DNA of 64,000 nt from Roseiflexus castenholzii DSM 13941. Its GTDB lineage: Bacteria; Chloroflexota; Chloroflexia; Chloroflexales; Roseiflexaceae. The stretch is from NCBI RefSeq assembly GCF_000017805.1, contig NC_009767.1, positions 434,001-498,000 of the forward strand, read 5' to 3'. The notes beneath the pieces were generated by a model that saw nothing but the letters and a program-made list of their open reading frames with translations, was not told the origin of the DNA and did no database searches. The number at the start of each line of letters is the position of its first letter. The stretch's first letter is position 1. Made by a program: the position numbers and the translations under genes. Shown piece by piece: positions 8,952 through 18,360 of this stretch.

Positions 8952-9804
8952 TCTACTTTTTCTTGGTTTTCTAATATTATTTACGGCATTTGTTTTCTTT
9001 TTGGTGATGACTGGTCATTTACCTCGCAGATATAAAGTGCTTGATCCCAATCAGCAGATCGAGATTTCGGGCGTTTTTCTAACAGTTGAGGAAGTTGCAA
9101 AGAGGTATAAGCCTCATTTTTACATGCGATCAGATACTTTCTCGCCACCAGCATTGATGCTTTGGTGGCATGCGGTTGATGATCAAGAGAACAGATCTCT
9201 TGCTCTGATTTATCATGTACTTTGGGAGGATGAAATTCATCCAAATCCGATAATTCACAATATTTATCGTCTTTATCGGGCATTATACTACGGTATTCCG
9301 GTTCGAGACATTGAGTATGTGCAGATTAATATATCTTACGAGGATGGCAGTATTCGGCGTGTTAGGTATGAGGGCACCTTCTCCGACGATTACTATGCGC
9401 CAATTCATAAGCATAAAATGGTACTGATTACATCTGATGGTAATAATGCGACTGAACACATACTGCAAAATGATGGTAGTGTGCAATCATCGCGCAACAT
9501 TCCTCCACCAGAGAACCATCTTTGTTTTGGTGTTGCATCTTGGAGTCATCAGTTTGTTTTGCTCAATTCAAATAAATCGTCATACGATAGTAAGATATTA
9601 ATCCCGCTTAAGTTTCTTAGCGATGGGGAATACCAAAAATACAAGTTTTCAAGAAGAAGTCAGGGAGATTTCGTGACCGATGAACATTCTCTAGTTGTTT
9701 TTATGTCTGGTTTTTTGTTTTTTTTCTTATTAGGAGTTCCTTATATGGTTTGGCGCTTGCATTTTTTTGTAAGTCGCCGCTTTCTGGTTTGTTCGAAGCA
9801 GTAG
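8941..9804 (+). CDS. Unrecognised membrane-anchored protein of the island
   Basis: This 287-residue protein was not recognised. It starts with GTG 8941, overlapping the phosphatidyltransferase gene by 11 bases, so it belongs to the same transcript. An N-terminal helix (FLGFLILFTAFVFFLVM) and a C-terminal helix (FMSGFLFFFLLGVPYMVW) bracket a hydrophilic domain of about 210 residues rich in aromatic and His residues, such as HFYMRSDTFSPP, LMLWWHAVDDQ, YHVLWEDEIHPNPIIHN and YAPIHKHKMVLIT. The recurrent His/Asp/Glu could bind metal, but no known motif is claimed. Base use is strongly AT-rich. Its position suggests a role with the preceding kinase and transferase. Confidence 0.7.
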   Translation: MKVDLLFLGFLILFTAFVFFLVMTGHLPRRYKVLDPNQQIEISGVFLTVEEVAKRYKPHFYMRSDTFSPPALMLWWHAVDDQENRSLALIYHVLWEDEIHPNPIIHNIYRLYRALYYGIPVRDIEYVQINISYEDGSIRRVRYEGTFSDDYYAPIHKHKMVLITSDGNNATEHILQNDGSVQSSRNIPPPENHLCFGVASWSHQFVLLNSNKSSYDSKILIPLKFLSDGEYQKYKFSRRSQGDFVTDEHSLVVFMSGFLFFFLLGVPYMVWRLHFFVSRRFLVCSKQ

Positions 9805-9971
9805 ATTCTAGGAGTAGCCTGCCAATTGATGTCCATCTTATCTGCAAGGGGCTTGCTTGTTGTTTGGATAGGGGGCTTTTTTTCATGCTAAATATAAAAT
9901 GATGGTGGAAGTAAGCAAGTTCAAAATCGGCACTGCCATACTCCAGTAAAGGTCACAGATGTTTCCCTTTA

Positions 9972-11921
9972 GTGTTCCTTGATAACCTTAGCGCCTTTGT
10001 TAGATGTATGAGCGATCACCTGGTTATTACCTGTCCATATTGTTCAAAGTCGTTCCTTATTGATCCTCCTCCTTCTCTTTCGGGCTACAGGGTTTCCCCA
10101 GAAGTTGTGAGTCTTCCGTACACTCGCGATATAGGACGATTTGATCCAGCGATCGGAGATAATGCCGGAAATTGGAGTGAAGTAGGCAAGGATTTCTTTA
10201 AAGTGCTTGATTACGAAAGGATCGGTATTCTCAGATTGAAGCCAGGATCGATCATTTTATATAAGGTTTTAAGGTGTTTGTATTGCCACTGTCTTTTTGA
10301 TATCTACGCGAATTATACACCCGGTAAAACTCTTGATGAAATATGGCCGCACTTGTTTTCTCGAAAAGAGGATGGTAAAATCCGTGTCAATCCAGGATTG
10401 GTGGTGAGACAAAGATTTTTGATGGAAAATCCTGTTCTTTTGTTTCTTTTGTTGTTGTTTATCTTATTTATTTCGATATTACCGAGGTTGTTGCTGTCAT
10501 ACGGATTTTATGATTTCTTCCGCGCGAATGTGGGGAATATATCTATTCGACTGATTGCTTTGACGGCAGCCAGTACTATGATACTGTTAGTCTATCGAAT
10601 AGTTGTGATAGTAAGAGATGACGATCGGTTTAATGAATTATTCCTCTTGGTGGATGTAGATCTTTTGTCGTATTGGAAAAATTACACGATTTGTCGGTTC
10701 TTTGGTGTTAATCAGAGTTTTCTTCACGTGAATCAGGTTACAGTTCTTTCTGGGTATCCATCGATATTGATCTTGATATTGATTTGGTTGTCAAGTTTGT
10801 GCGTTGAAGTTCACCCATGGGGTTCATTGGTTTGGATGGAAATAGTTTTGTTTTCCTTGATCGGTTTCCTGTTGGGAGGGGTATTAGGATCGATAAGACG
10901 TTCCTTTGTTTCTCTTGGAAGGATACCGGGTATTTTTTATGTTTTTCGTAGATTTTTTCCGGTCAGTATACCATCCATTGCTGGTTCTGTATCTTTTGTG
11001 TTGATCTGGTCATTTATGAATGTTGTTGATGTCGTAAAGAATCGTGGTTTTTGGGATAATATCGATGATGTGCTATCTCTTTGTTTTTGGGTGCCAGTAG
11101 TATACATAATAAGTTTTAGTACATGGTGTGTGATAAATACAGTCCTTTATGTGCTGAGGGGTGTACAGAAGATCCCTATGAACGCCGATCCGCACACCGA
11201 ATATCTTTCTCTTTCGGTTTTAGAGGATTTGGCGCTTAATTCTAGTTATGGTATGGGAATATTATTTCTTTTTGCTATAACCGTAATGATTTTTTCATTG
11301 TTCCTCTATCCTGAATTACATATGGAGTGGATTATAGAGTGGATTCGAGTTGGACTGGTAGGAATATATGTAACCTTGGCAATAGCCATTGGTGGTAAGA
11401 TTCGTTTGATCCTAATGATAGCAACGATTGCTCTCTATCTGCCAATAGAGGTGGGTTTTGGTATCACACGTTATCCGGGTCCCTTGGTCGGCTCGTTTCC
11501 CTTTTTGTTGGAAGAAGCCTTTTTTGGTCGATTAAAGATTTATCAGTACGTGAGTTTTACTTTTGTCGGGATTTTCTTGACGATGGTCTTTGTTTTTCAT
11601 TCAATCGCAACTTTGTCGTGTTTTTACGATATTCGTAGACGAAATCGTGACTTTTGGCTTGATTTTTACGACAAACTCATATTGGATGTCGAGAGAAAAT
11701 TGAAAGCACCGAGAAGTGGTTTTGATGTAGATAGGGGTGCATTAATTCAAGAACTCAAAAATTTGCTCGATATGCGAAAATATGTCGCCGATTCTTCGAT
11801 CTCTCCAGTCAGGAGTATTTATCAGCGGGTTACTGCGGTTTTTGTGTTGCTATTAACGACTTTTGCGCCTACTTTATTTGAAATTGCCGTTGTGCAGGTG
11901 TTAAATTTGCCGAATCGGTAG
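9972..11921 (+). CDS. Unrecognised polytopic membrane protein with N-terminal zinc-ribbon-like cysteines
   Basis: This 649-residue protein was not recognised. Counting from GTG 9972, C21-x2-C24 (TCPYCSKSF) and C102-x2-C105 (RCLYCHCLF) form a likely four-cysteine zinc site in a soluble N-terminal domain of about 150 residues. About ten or eleven hydrophobic helices follow, including VLLFLLLLFILFISILPRLL, SILILILIWLSSLCVE and VSFTFVGIFLTMVFVFH. A cytoplasmic-looking charged segment near residues 560-620 precedes a last helix. ATG 10008 (MSDHLVITCPYC) is an equally possible start. A 167-base gap separates it from the preceding gene. It has the lowest GC of the region and ends just before the recN promoter. 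Confidence 0.7.
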   Translation: MFLDNLSAFVRCMSDHLVITCPYCSKSFLIDPPPSLSGYRVSPEVVSLPYTRDIGRFDPAIGDNAGNWSEVGKDFFKVLDYERIGILRLKPGSIILYKVLRCLYCHCLFDIYANYTPGKTLDEIWPHLFSRKEDGKIRVNPGLVVRQRFLMENPVLLFLLLLFILFISILPRLLLSYGFYDFFRANVGNISIRLIALTAASTMILLVYRIVVIVRDDDRFNELFLLVDVDLLSYWKNYTICRFFGVNQSFLHVNQVTVLSGYPSILILILIWLSSLCVEVHPWGSLVWMEIVLFSLIGFLLGGVLGSIRRSFVSLGRIPGIFYVFRRFFPVSIPSIAGSVSFVLIWSFMNVVDVVKNRGFWDNIDDVLSLCFWVPVVYIISFSTWCVINTVLYVLRGVQKIPMNADPHTEYLSLSVLEDLALNSSYGMGILFLFAITVMIFSLFLYPELHMEWIIEWIRVGLVGIYVTLAIAIGGKIRLILMIATIALYLPIEVGFGITRYPGPLVGSFPFLLEEAFFGRLKIYQYVSFTFVGIFLTMVFVFHSIATLSCFYDIRRRNRDFWLDFYDKLILDVERKLKAPRSGFDVDRGALIQELKNLLDMRKYVADSSISPVRSIYQRVTAVFVLLLTTFAPTLFEIAVVQVLNLPNR

Positions 11922-11936
11922 TCTTTGTGGTATGAT
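11907..11936 (+). promoter_or_regulatory. Probable recN promoter
   Basis: TTGCCG (11907-11912) and TATGAT (11931-11936) are 18 bases apart, with a TGG extension before the -10. The -35 overlaps the end of the previous gene. ATG of recN follows 43 bases after the -10. Confidence 0.5.
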
Positions 11937-11979
11937 TCATAGGTGACTATTCAGGTGCGACGCATACGCCGTCACGTGC

Positions 11980-13785
11980 ATGTTGCTTGAACTCACCATC
12001 AGCGATTTCGCTATTATCGAGCGCCTCAATCTGCGCTTCTGCGACGGGTTCAATGTCCTGACCGGCGAAACCGGCGCCGGTAAGTCGATCATTATCGATG
12101 CGTTGGGAACGCTGCGCGGCGACCGCACCGATCCTTCGTTCGTGCGATCTGGCTGTGAGCGCGCCCGTGTCGAGGGGGTGTTCAGCATCAACGACCGCCC
12201 CGATCTTCCGCCCCTTCTTGATGAGTATGGTCTGCGCGATGACGACGAACAGGTGATCCTGTCGCGCGAGATTATCCGCGAAAGCGGGCGAAGTGTCGCG
12301 CGTGTCAATGGGCGCGCTGTCAGTAGTGCCGTGTTGCGCGACATTGGCAGCCGCCTGGTCGATATTCACGGTCAGCACGAAGGACTGTCTCTCTTCAACA
12401 GTCGCACCCACGGCGATATGCTCGACCGCTTTGGCGGTCTGACTCCGTTGCGTGAGCAGGTTGCGGCGCTGGTGGCGGCGCTGCGCCATGTGCGCAATGA
12501 CCTCGAGACGCTGCGCAGCGCTGCGGCGCGCCGTGCAGAACGCATCCAGGAGTTGACCTTCCTTCTGGAAGATGTCCGCGCGGCGCGCCTGCGCCCCGGC
12601 GAAGAGGATGATCTGTTGCGCGAACGCGCGCTGCTTCAGAATGGGGCGCGTATTACGGAACTGGTTGCGACAGCCTATGCGCTGCTCTACACCGGTGATG
12701 AGAGTGGCCGGCGCGCCGCTCGCTCAGCAATGGAACTTCTCGGCGCCATCAGCGATGCGCTGGCGGAACTGGCGCGCCTCGATCCGTCATTGCAGCCGGC
12801 AGCCGAACAGGCGGCTGACCTTCTCTACAACGTCGAGGACCTTGCGACGCGCGTGCGGGCCTATCGTGACGCTATGGAGTTCGATCCGGCGCGACTCGAC
12901 GCCATTGAGGATCGCCTGACTCTGATCCGTGATATGCAACGGAAGTATCGTGGGAGCATTGATCAGATCCTCGAACGGGCAGCGTCCGCCGAAGCGGAGA
13001 TCGAGCGGTTGACTCGCAGCGCCGAGCACCTGGCGGACCTCGAAGCGGAAGAACATCGTCTGCTCGAGGACATTGGCCGACTTGCCGGTGAGTTGTCCCG
13101 GCGTCGCCGAGAGGCGGGCGACCGCCTGGCGCATGCCGTGGAACAGGCGGCGCGCGATCTTGCGCTGCCGCATGTCCGCTTTGCCGTGAGCCTGGAACAC
13201 ACCGACGATCCCGATGGCGTTCCGCTGGTCGACGATGGCGTCGAACGCCGCCTGGCGTTCGACCGCACCGGTATTGATACGATCGAATTCCTGCTCTCGC
13301 CCAACCCTGGCGAGCCGCTCAAGCCGCTCGCGCGCATTGCGTCAGGCGGTGAAAGTGCGCGCCTCCTGCTGGCATTGAAGTCGATCCTGTCGCGTGTCGA
13401 TGATATTCCGACTCTGGTGTTCGACGAGATCGACGTCGGCGTCGGCGGTCGCGCCGGTCAGGTGGTCGGAGAAAAACTCTGGAGCATCAGCGATCGCCAT
13501 CAGGTGGTCTGTATCACGCATCTGCCGCAGGTTGCCGCATTCGCCGATGCGCACTATGTGATTACGAAGGTGTTCGGCGATGGACGAACGCGCACGGTGG
13601 TCGAGCGTCTCGACGATGCGCAACGGGCGCGCGAGATCGCTGCCATGCTCGATGGAACGCCGGTGAGCGAACACAGTCTCCGTAGCGCGATCGATATGCT
13701 GGAACGGGCGCGAGCGTACAAGCAGCGGATCGAACGCGCCTCATCGCCTGAGCCGTCGCGCGTCGGCGCTGAGAGTGCGCAATGA
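11980..13785 (+). CDS. recN: DNA repair ATPase RecN
   Basis: RecN is an SMC-like ATPase that acts early in double-strand-break repair. This 601-residue protein begins LLELTISDFAIIERL and has Walker A GETGAGKSIIIDALG near residue 30. A central coiled-coil region rich in Glu, Arg and Ala spans about residues 160-390. The C-terminal ABC signature is ASGGESARLLLALK, followed by Walker B TLVFDEIDVGVGG and the D/H-loop region VVCITHLPQVAAFAD. It is somewhat longer than the E. coli protein (553 residues), mainly at the C-terminal tail. GC content returns to the chromosomal norm here. The next gene starts shortly after its stop. Confidence 0.96.
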   Translation: MLLELTISDFAIIERLNLRFCDGFNVLTGETGAGKSIIIDALGTLRGDRTDPSFVRSGCERARVEGVFSINDRPDLPPLLDEYGLRDDDEQVILSREIIRESGRSVARVNGRAVSSAVLRDIGSRLVDIHGQHEGLSLFNSRTHGDMLDRFGGLTPLREQVAALVAALRHVRNDLETLRSAAARRAERIQELTFLLEDVRAARLRPGEEDDLLRERALLQNGARITELVATAYALLYTGDESGRRAARSAMELLGAISDALAELARLDPSLQPAAEQAADLLYNVEDLATRVRAYRDAMEFDPARLDAIEDRLTLIRDMQRKYRGSIDQILERAASAEAEIERLTRSAEHLADLEAEEHRLLEDIGRLAGELSRRRREAGDRLAHAVEQAARDLALPHVRFAVSLEHTDDPDGVPLVDDGVERRLAFDRTGIDTIEFLLSPNPGEPLKPLARIASGGESARLLLALKSILSRVDDIPTLVFDEIDVGVGGRAGQVVGEKLWSISDRHQVVCITHLPQVAAFADAHYVITKVFGDGRTRTVVERLDDAQRAREIAAMLDGTPVSEHSLRSAIDMLERARAYKQRIERASSPEPSRVGAESAQ

Positions 13786-13822
13786 TCCGTCCCTGATGCT
13801 GTTCGTTGCGGGAGGATTCACG

Positions 13823-16800
13823 GTGTCACGTTCGTCTGTTTCGATCTGGTGTGAGCGCGTCATCGAGGGTGGCTGGCTGCTTGCCCTTTTGCTGATACCA
13901 ACCTACTTCAATTTGTTGTCGGCGCGTCACTTCGAGCCGGACAAAGCAACGACGTTGCGCTCGATTGTCATGGTCATGCTGGCGGCTGCGCTGATCGATG
14001 CGCTCGAGCGTTTTGCAAATCGGCGCGTTACCGTAGAAGACGCATCCAAACCCCCTTGGTGGCGGCGCATCGCTTCCATACCGCTTGCTGTGCCGACCAG
14101 TATGTATGCGGCAGTCTTTCTCCTGGCGACCGCAGTGTCAATCGCGCCGTCGGTCAGTTTCTGGGGATCGTACCAGCGCCTTCAGGGAACCTTCACCAAC
14201 CTGTCGTACATCGGACTGGGCGTGCTCATTGCCTTCTATCTCCGTCGTCGTGAGCAGATTGATCGCCTGGTGACGATCATGATCCTCGCCGGTCTGATCG
14301 CTGCATGGTACGGTCTTGTGCAGCATGTGCAACTCGATCCGCTTCCCTGGCGCGGCGATGTCGTGTCGCGTGTGGCATCCACGATGGGGAACTCGATTTT
14401 TGTGGCAGCCTATATGATTATGGTGCTGCCCTATGCGCTCTACCGTGGAGTCGTCGCTCTCTATCAGGCGCGGAACGCTGATGCTTTGCCCTCCCGTCCG
14501 TCCATCGATCTGGGATGGGGGGCGGCATATGTCCTCCTGGCGCTCTCTGCTCTGGCGCTGGTGTTTGCGGCGATGATGTTCGGCGCCGTCGTGCGCGCCG
14601 CCGATCTGCGCTACTGGTGGGTTTACCCCGGTGCGCTGATTATCGCCGGCGGGTTGTTCCTGCTGATTGCGCTGGCGCCGCATCGCGCCGAACGCCTGAC
14701 CTTCCGGACACTCATTCCGGGCATTCTGCTGCTCGCGTATGTCGTTTTCCTCGGTGTGTCGTATGCTCTGGGGCAGGGACCGAATCAGCGCGTGGTTCCG
14801 CTCGAAGGTCGTCCTGGCGTCGAATGGCCCCTCTGGTTGGGCATCGCTGTGGCGCTCATGGCGTCCGGGTATGCGCTGGTGATCCTGCTTCCCCGGCGCG
14901 CAAACGGGACCTCGCGCCTTGGTCTCGTCCTCGAATCGGTCGGCGCATGGACCATTGCAACGTTGCTTCTGGCAGCCATCTTCTTCACGCAGAGCCGTGG
15001 ACCGTGGCTGGGCGGCTTTGCGTCGCTATTTGTATTCTTTACCCTGCTCCTGATTTTGGCGCTGCGTCGGGCGCAGCAGCAGAATCAGGAGCGCGCGCGC
15101 CTCTGGCGCAGGTTGCTGATCGGCGAAGTGGTGGTCGCGCTTGCGCTGGCAGGCTTTCTGGCAGCCTTCAATCTTTCCGATGCACCGCTATTCCAGCAGT
15201 TGCGTGACGTTCCGTACATCGGTCGCATGGGGCGTCTGCTCGAAGTTGAGACCGGCACCGGTCGAGTGCGCTGGTTGATCTGGTTTGGCGACGACAAAGC
15301 CGGCGGCGCAGCCGCGCTCATTCGCTCCGATCCGCTTCGCATGATTGTCGGTTGGGGTCCTGAAACCATGTTTGTGGCGTACAACCCCTTTTATCCTCCG
15401 TCGCTGACTAGCCTGGAAGCACGGACAGCGTCGCCGGATCGGTCGCATCAGGCGTACCTCGATGAAATGATCAACAAGGGCCTGCTGGGTCTCATCAGTT
15501 ATCTGTTCCTGTTGTTCAGTTTCTTTGCGCTGGCATGGAGTCTGGCGAATCGTGTGACGGACTGGGGTCTCCAGGTGCTGATTACGGCGGCGATTGCTGC
15601 GGTGACGGCGCATGTTGTCGAAGGGTTGACCGGTATTCCCATTGTATCGACGCTCATGCTTCAATGGGTGTCGTTCGCGCTTGTAGTGGCGGTTGGCGCC
15701 ATCGCAGGCGAGTACCGTATGCCGGGTGCTGCGCCGGTTCACCCGGGCGCTGGACCGGCGCCCGCTGCACCTGTTCCGGCAACGTCGGTGCGGCAGCGCG
15801 GCGGACGACGTGCTCAGGCGGTCAAACGTGGATCATCGTCAACCGGTCGATCAACGGTGCCATCCCGCGTCCGCTCCGAGGGACGCGCCGCAGCGATGGG
15901 GGTCTATGCCATCATTCTGATCCTGGTCTTTTTCGGGGTCTGGACGTCCAATGTGGACAGCGTGCTGGCGGACATGCGATTGCAACAGGCACAGGGGTAT
16001 ATCGACAGCCCAGGCGCCCGACTGGAACAACAGATCGTCGGTGCAAGTTATCTGCTCGATGCCATTCGCATGGAGCCGGATCAGGATTTCTACTACCTGA
16101 CGCTCGGTCGGTCGTTGATGACCATGGTCTCATTGCGCGCCGACGAAGCGCGCCGCTCTGGCGCTTCACTTGGGCAGATCGATCCGAACGCCAGTGTCGC
16201 CACCCTGTTGCAACTCGATGACACAGCGGAACTTCAGGCGTTTGTGCTGAGGCGCACGCCGATGGAACTCCTCAGTTACGCGCGCGCTGTTCTGCTTCGC
16301 GCCCAGCAGATCGCGCCGCTCAACAAGGACCATGCGGCCAACCTGGCGCGCATGTACAACTTCTGGTATCAGACTCTCAGCGGTGGTCAGGATCGCGACG
16401 CACTCGCGCAGGCGATCGAGTGGTATCAACGGGCGCATGCGATTGCGCCGCAAGATGTCGCCATTCTGAACGAGTATGCCAGCGCTGTCGCGCGATCCGG
16501 CGACTACGACAAATCCCTGGCGCTGCTCGAAACATCGCGCAATCTTGATCCGCTCTACAACGATACCCTGTTGCGGATGGGCGAAGTTCTGCGGGCGCAA
16601 GGTCGCTTTGCAGAAGCCGTCGATCAGTATCTGACGCTGCTGGATCGCGATCCGTCTGCACTTAATGGGCAGATAAGCGCAATTGCAACGGTGCTTTCGT
16701 CCGACCCGGTACAATTGGCTCGCCTGCGCGATCGATACCGTGCAGCACAGGCGTCGCGCCCCGATGATCCGCAACTGGCGTCGATTGTTGGTCTGCTCTC

Positions 16801-17050
16801 GGTGCGGTCTGGCGACCTCGAAACCGCCGCAAGCGCGTTTGCCGAAGCGGTGCGATTGCAGCCGGACAACCTGGAAGCGCGCCAGAACTATACCATTGTG
16901 TTGAGCGATCTCCTGCGGTATGATCAGGCGGCGCAGCAGGCGCAAGAGTTGCTGACGCTCGCATCGCAGCGTCAGGAGACGACCGATCAACAACGCGCGG
17001 CAATCGAGGCGTTGCTCGGCTACCTTCGGCAGCGCGCCAATGGCGGTTGA
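13823..17050 (+). CDS. O-antigen ligase/polymerase-like membrane protein with C-terminal TPRs
   Basis: This roughly 1075-residue protein combines a polytopic membrane domain of the Wzy/WaaL O-antigen ligase superfamily with a TPR domain. The first 650 residues hold a dozen or more hydrophobic helices. The ligase-type periplasmic loop includes FFTQSRGPWLGG and a segment ending SPDRSHQAYLDEMINKGLLG, which carries the conserved R-x-H-N-like element. After a basic Pro/Ala-rich linker (near 680-720) and one more helix (MGVYAIILILVFFGVWT), the last 330 residues contain TPR repeats such as AIEWYQRAHAIAPQD and FAEAVDQYLTLLDRDPSA. The frame opens at GTG 13775, but GTG 13823 has a GGGAGGA ribosome site seven bases upstream and is preferred. 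It probably ligates or polymerises surface glycans. It follows recN by 37 bases. Confidence 0.85.
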   Translation: MSRSSVSIWCERVIEGGWLLALLLIPTYFNLLSARHFEPDKATTLRSIVMVMLAAALIDALERFANRRVTVEDASKPPWWRRIASIPLAVPTSMYAAVFLLATAVSIAPSVSFWGSYQRLQGTFTNLSYIGLGVLIAFYLRRREQIDRLVTIMILAGLIAAWYGLVQHVQLDPLPWRGDVVSRVASTMGNSIFVAAYMIMVLPYALYRGVVALYQARNADALPSRPSIDLGWGAAYVLLALSALALVFAAMMFGAVVRAADLRYWWVYPGALIIAGGLFLLIALAPHRAERLTFRTLIPGILLLAYVVFLGVSYALGQGPNQRVVPLEGRPGVEWPLWLGIAVALMASGYALVILLPRRANGTSRLGLVLESVGAWTIATLLLAAIFFTQSRGPWLGGFASLFVFFTLLLILALRRAQQQNQERARLWRRLLIGEVVVALALAGFLAAFNLSDAPLFQQLRDVPYIGRMGRLLEVETGTGRVRWLIWFGDDKAGGAAALIRSDPLRMIVGWGPETMFVAYNPFYPPSLTSLEARTASPDRSHQAYLDEMINKGLLGLISYLFLLFSFFALAWSLANRVTDWGLQVLITAAIAAVTAHVVEGLTGIPIVSTLMLQWVSFALVVAVGAIAGEYRMPGAAPVHPGAGPAPAAPVPATSVRQRGGRRAQAVKRGSSSTGRSTVPSRVRSEGRAAAMGVYAIILILVFFGVWTSNVDSVLADMRLQQAQGYIDSPGARLEQQIVGASYLLDAIRMEPDQDFYYLTLGRSLMTMVSLRADEARRSGASLGQIDPNASVATLLQLDDTAELQAFVLRRTPMELLSYARAVLLRAQQIAPLNKDHAANLARMYNFWYQTLSGGQDRDALAQAIEWYQRAHAIAPQDVAILNEYASAVARSGDYDKSLALLETSRNLDPLYNDTLLRMGEVLRAQGRFAEAVDQYLTLLDRDPSALNGQISAIATVLSSDPVQLARLRDRYRAAQASRPDDPQLASIVGLLSVRSGDLETAASAFAEAVRLQPDNLEARQNYTIVLSDLLRYDQAAQQAQELLTLASQRQETTDQQRAAIEALLGYLRQRANGG

Positions 17051-17177
17051 TGAGCTTTGCGCATCCGGTCTCCCCAGTCAGGCGTTACTGCACGCGAAGC
17101 CATCTTTTCGTGCAACGAGGAAGATTGTTCTAAGGATGCGCTTTGCTTGTTCCATCTGGCGCTGATGTGCCTGTATC

Positions 17178-17370
17178 TACCAATGACGATTGAAGATGCT
17201 GCATGCTGGTCATTCCGAGCGCAGCGACTTGTCATTCCGAGCGCAGCGACTTGTCATTCCGAGCCCTTCGCTTCGCTCAGGGTAAACGCAGCGAGGAATC
17301 TGAGCGGGTCGCGCAAGACCCCTCGCGCTGCTCGGGGTGACCATGCCGGATGGTCACTGGTTATTGGTAT
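17178..17370. repeat. Interspersed repeat with inverted termini, copy 2
   Basis: This copy runs from TACCAATGACGATTGAAGAT to TGGTTATTGGTAT. It differs from copy 1 by three tandem GTCATTCCGAGCGCAGCGACTT-type modules of about 22 bases at its left and by the GCCCTTCGCTTCGCTCAGGG insert. It occupies most of the 390-base gap 17051-17440 upstream of the AEC transporter; nothing else is seen there. Confidence 0.85.
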
Positions 17371-17440
17371 CGTTGCGAGGCGCGCCGGCGTCGCTCTTCC
17401 TGTCTCGCTTTCTCGCCGGGTTGATGATGTGGAGTGTCAT

Positions 17441-18352
17441 GTGCCTGCCCTGTTGTCGATTTTTCTTAATGTGCTGGCGCCGGTCTTCCTGCTGGTCTCC
17501 TTTGGCTATATCGCTGGTCCCCGTCTCAATCTCGAATCGCGCACCCTGACGCGCTTTTCCTATTTTATCCTGATCCCCGCGTTCACCTTCGACGTGATGA
17601 GCAACGCGCGCATTGGCGCCGCGCTTGCCGGACAAATGGTGGCATATGCGATTATTGTGCATCTGGCATGCGCCGGCGTAGGGTATGTTGTGGCAACGCT
17701 GCTGAGCCGCTCGCCGAAAATGGTTGCCGCCTACATGCTGATCGCCATTTTCGGCAATGTCGGAAACTTTGGCATTCCGATCGTTCAGTTTCGCTTTCCC
17801 GGCAGCGATCAGGCGCTGGTCGCCGGGACCGTCTACTTTCTGGCGATTTCCAGTATCGCTTTTGTGGTCGGCGTGGCTGCGGCGAACTGGCATCGCGGCA
17901 GCGCCTGGCGCGCCGCGCTTGCGGTGGTCAAAACGCCGGCGCTCATCGCGGTTCCGCCGGCATTGCTGGTCAACAGTCTCCAGATTGAACTGCCGCCGCT
18001 CCTCTCGCGCTCGATCAGCCTCCTTTCCGCTGCTATGATCCCGACGATGCTGGTCGCGCTGGGGGTGCAACTCTCAGGAGCAGGCATGCCGCGCCTGACG
18101 CTCGATACCGTCCTGGCAGCCGTCGTTCGTCTGGTCGCGGGACCGGCGCTGGCGCTGGCGCTGGCGCCACTCTTCGGTCTCGATGGCATCGAGCGCGCGG
18201 TCGGCGTGTTGCAGGCGGCGATGCCGGCCGCGGTTCTGGCGTCGATCATCGCGGTTGAGAATGATCTATTGCCGGAATTTGTTATTACCACTGTTTTGTT
18301 TTCCACACTGCTCAGTATTGTGACATTGACCCTCGTGCTGGCGATTGTCTGA
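17441..18352 (+). CDS. AEC-family (auxin efflux carrier-like) transporter
   Basis: This roughly 303-residue membrane transporter belongs to the AEC family of the bile/arsenite/riboflavin transporter superfamily, whose bacterial members include malate and malonate permeases. It shows ten hydrophobic helices in two halves, including FLNVLAPVFLLVSFGYIAG at the N-terminus, IAIFGNVGNFGIPIV in the centre (the conserved N-x-G-x-x-G/P element of the family) and LQAAMPAAVLASIIAVENDL near the end. The open frame extends back to 17057 through the repeat, but GTG 17441 has a GGAG ribosome site six bases upstream and begins the conserved domain. Substrate is unknown. It precedes a TRAP transporter that has its own promoter. 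Confidence 0.85.
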   Translation: MPALLSIFLNVLAPVFLLVSFGYIAGPRLNLESRTLTRFSYFILIPAFTFDVMSNARIGAALAGQMVAYAIIVHLACAGVGYVVATLLSRSPKMVAAYMLIAIFGNVGNFGIPIVQFRFPGSDQALVAGTVYFLAISSIAFVVGVAAANWHRGSAWRAALAVVKTPALIAVPPALLVNSLQIELPPLLSRSISLLSAAMIPTMLVALGVQLSGAGMPRLTLDTVLAAVVRLVAGPALALALAPLFGLDGIERAVGVLQAAMPAAVLASIIAVENDLLPEFVITTVLFSTLLSIVTLTLVLAIV

Positions 18353-18360
18353 GCAAATTA

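Larger units (their letters stand above)
6841..11930. other. AT-rich island between parB and recN
   Basis: Base composition changes sharply after parB and recovers at recN. For example, bases 8941-9000 contain only 16 G or C of 60, while flanking genes are clearly GC-rich. The island carries four co-directional genes (kinase, CDP-alcohol phosphatidyltransferase, two membrane proteins). Codon use (many TTT, ATT, TTA-type codons) differs from all neighbours. No integrase, transposase, tRNA or flanking direct repeat was recognised. The leading 560 bases (6841-7401) hold a promoter but no supported gene. Composition suggests horizontal acquisition. Confidence 0.75.
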
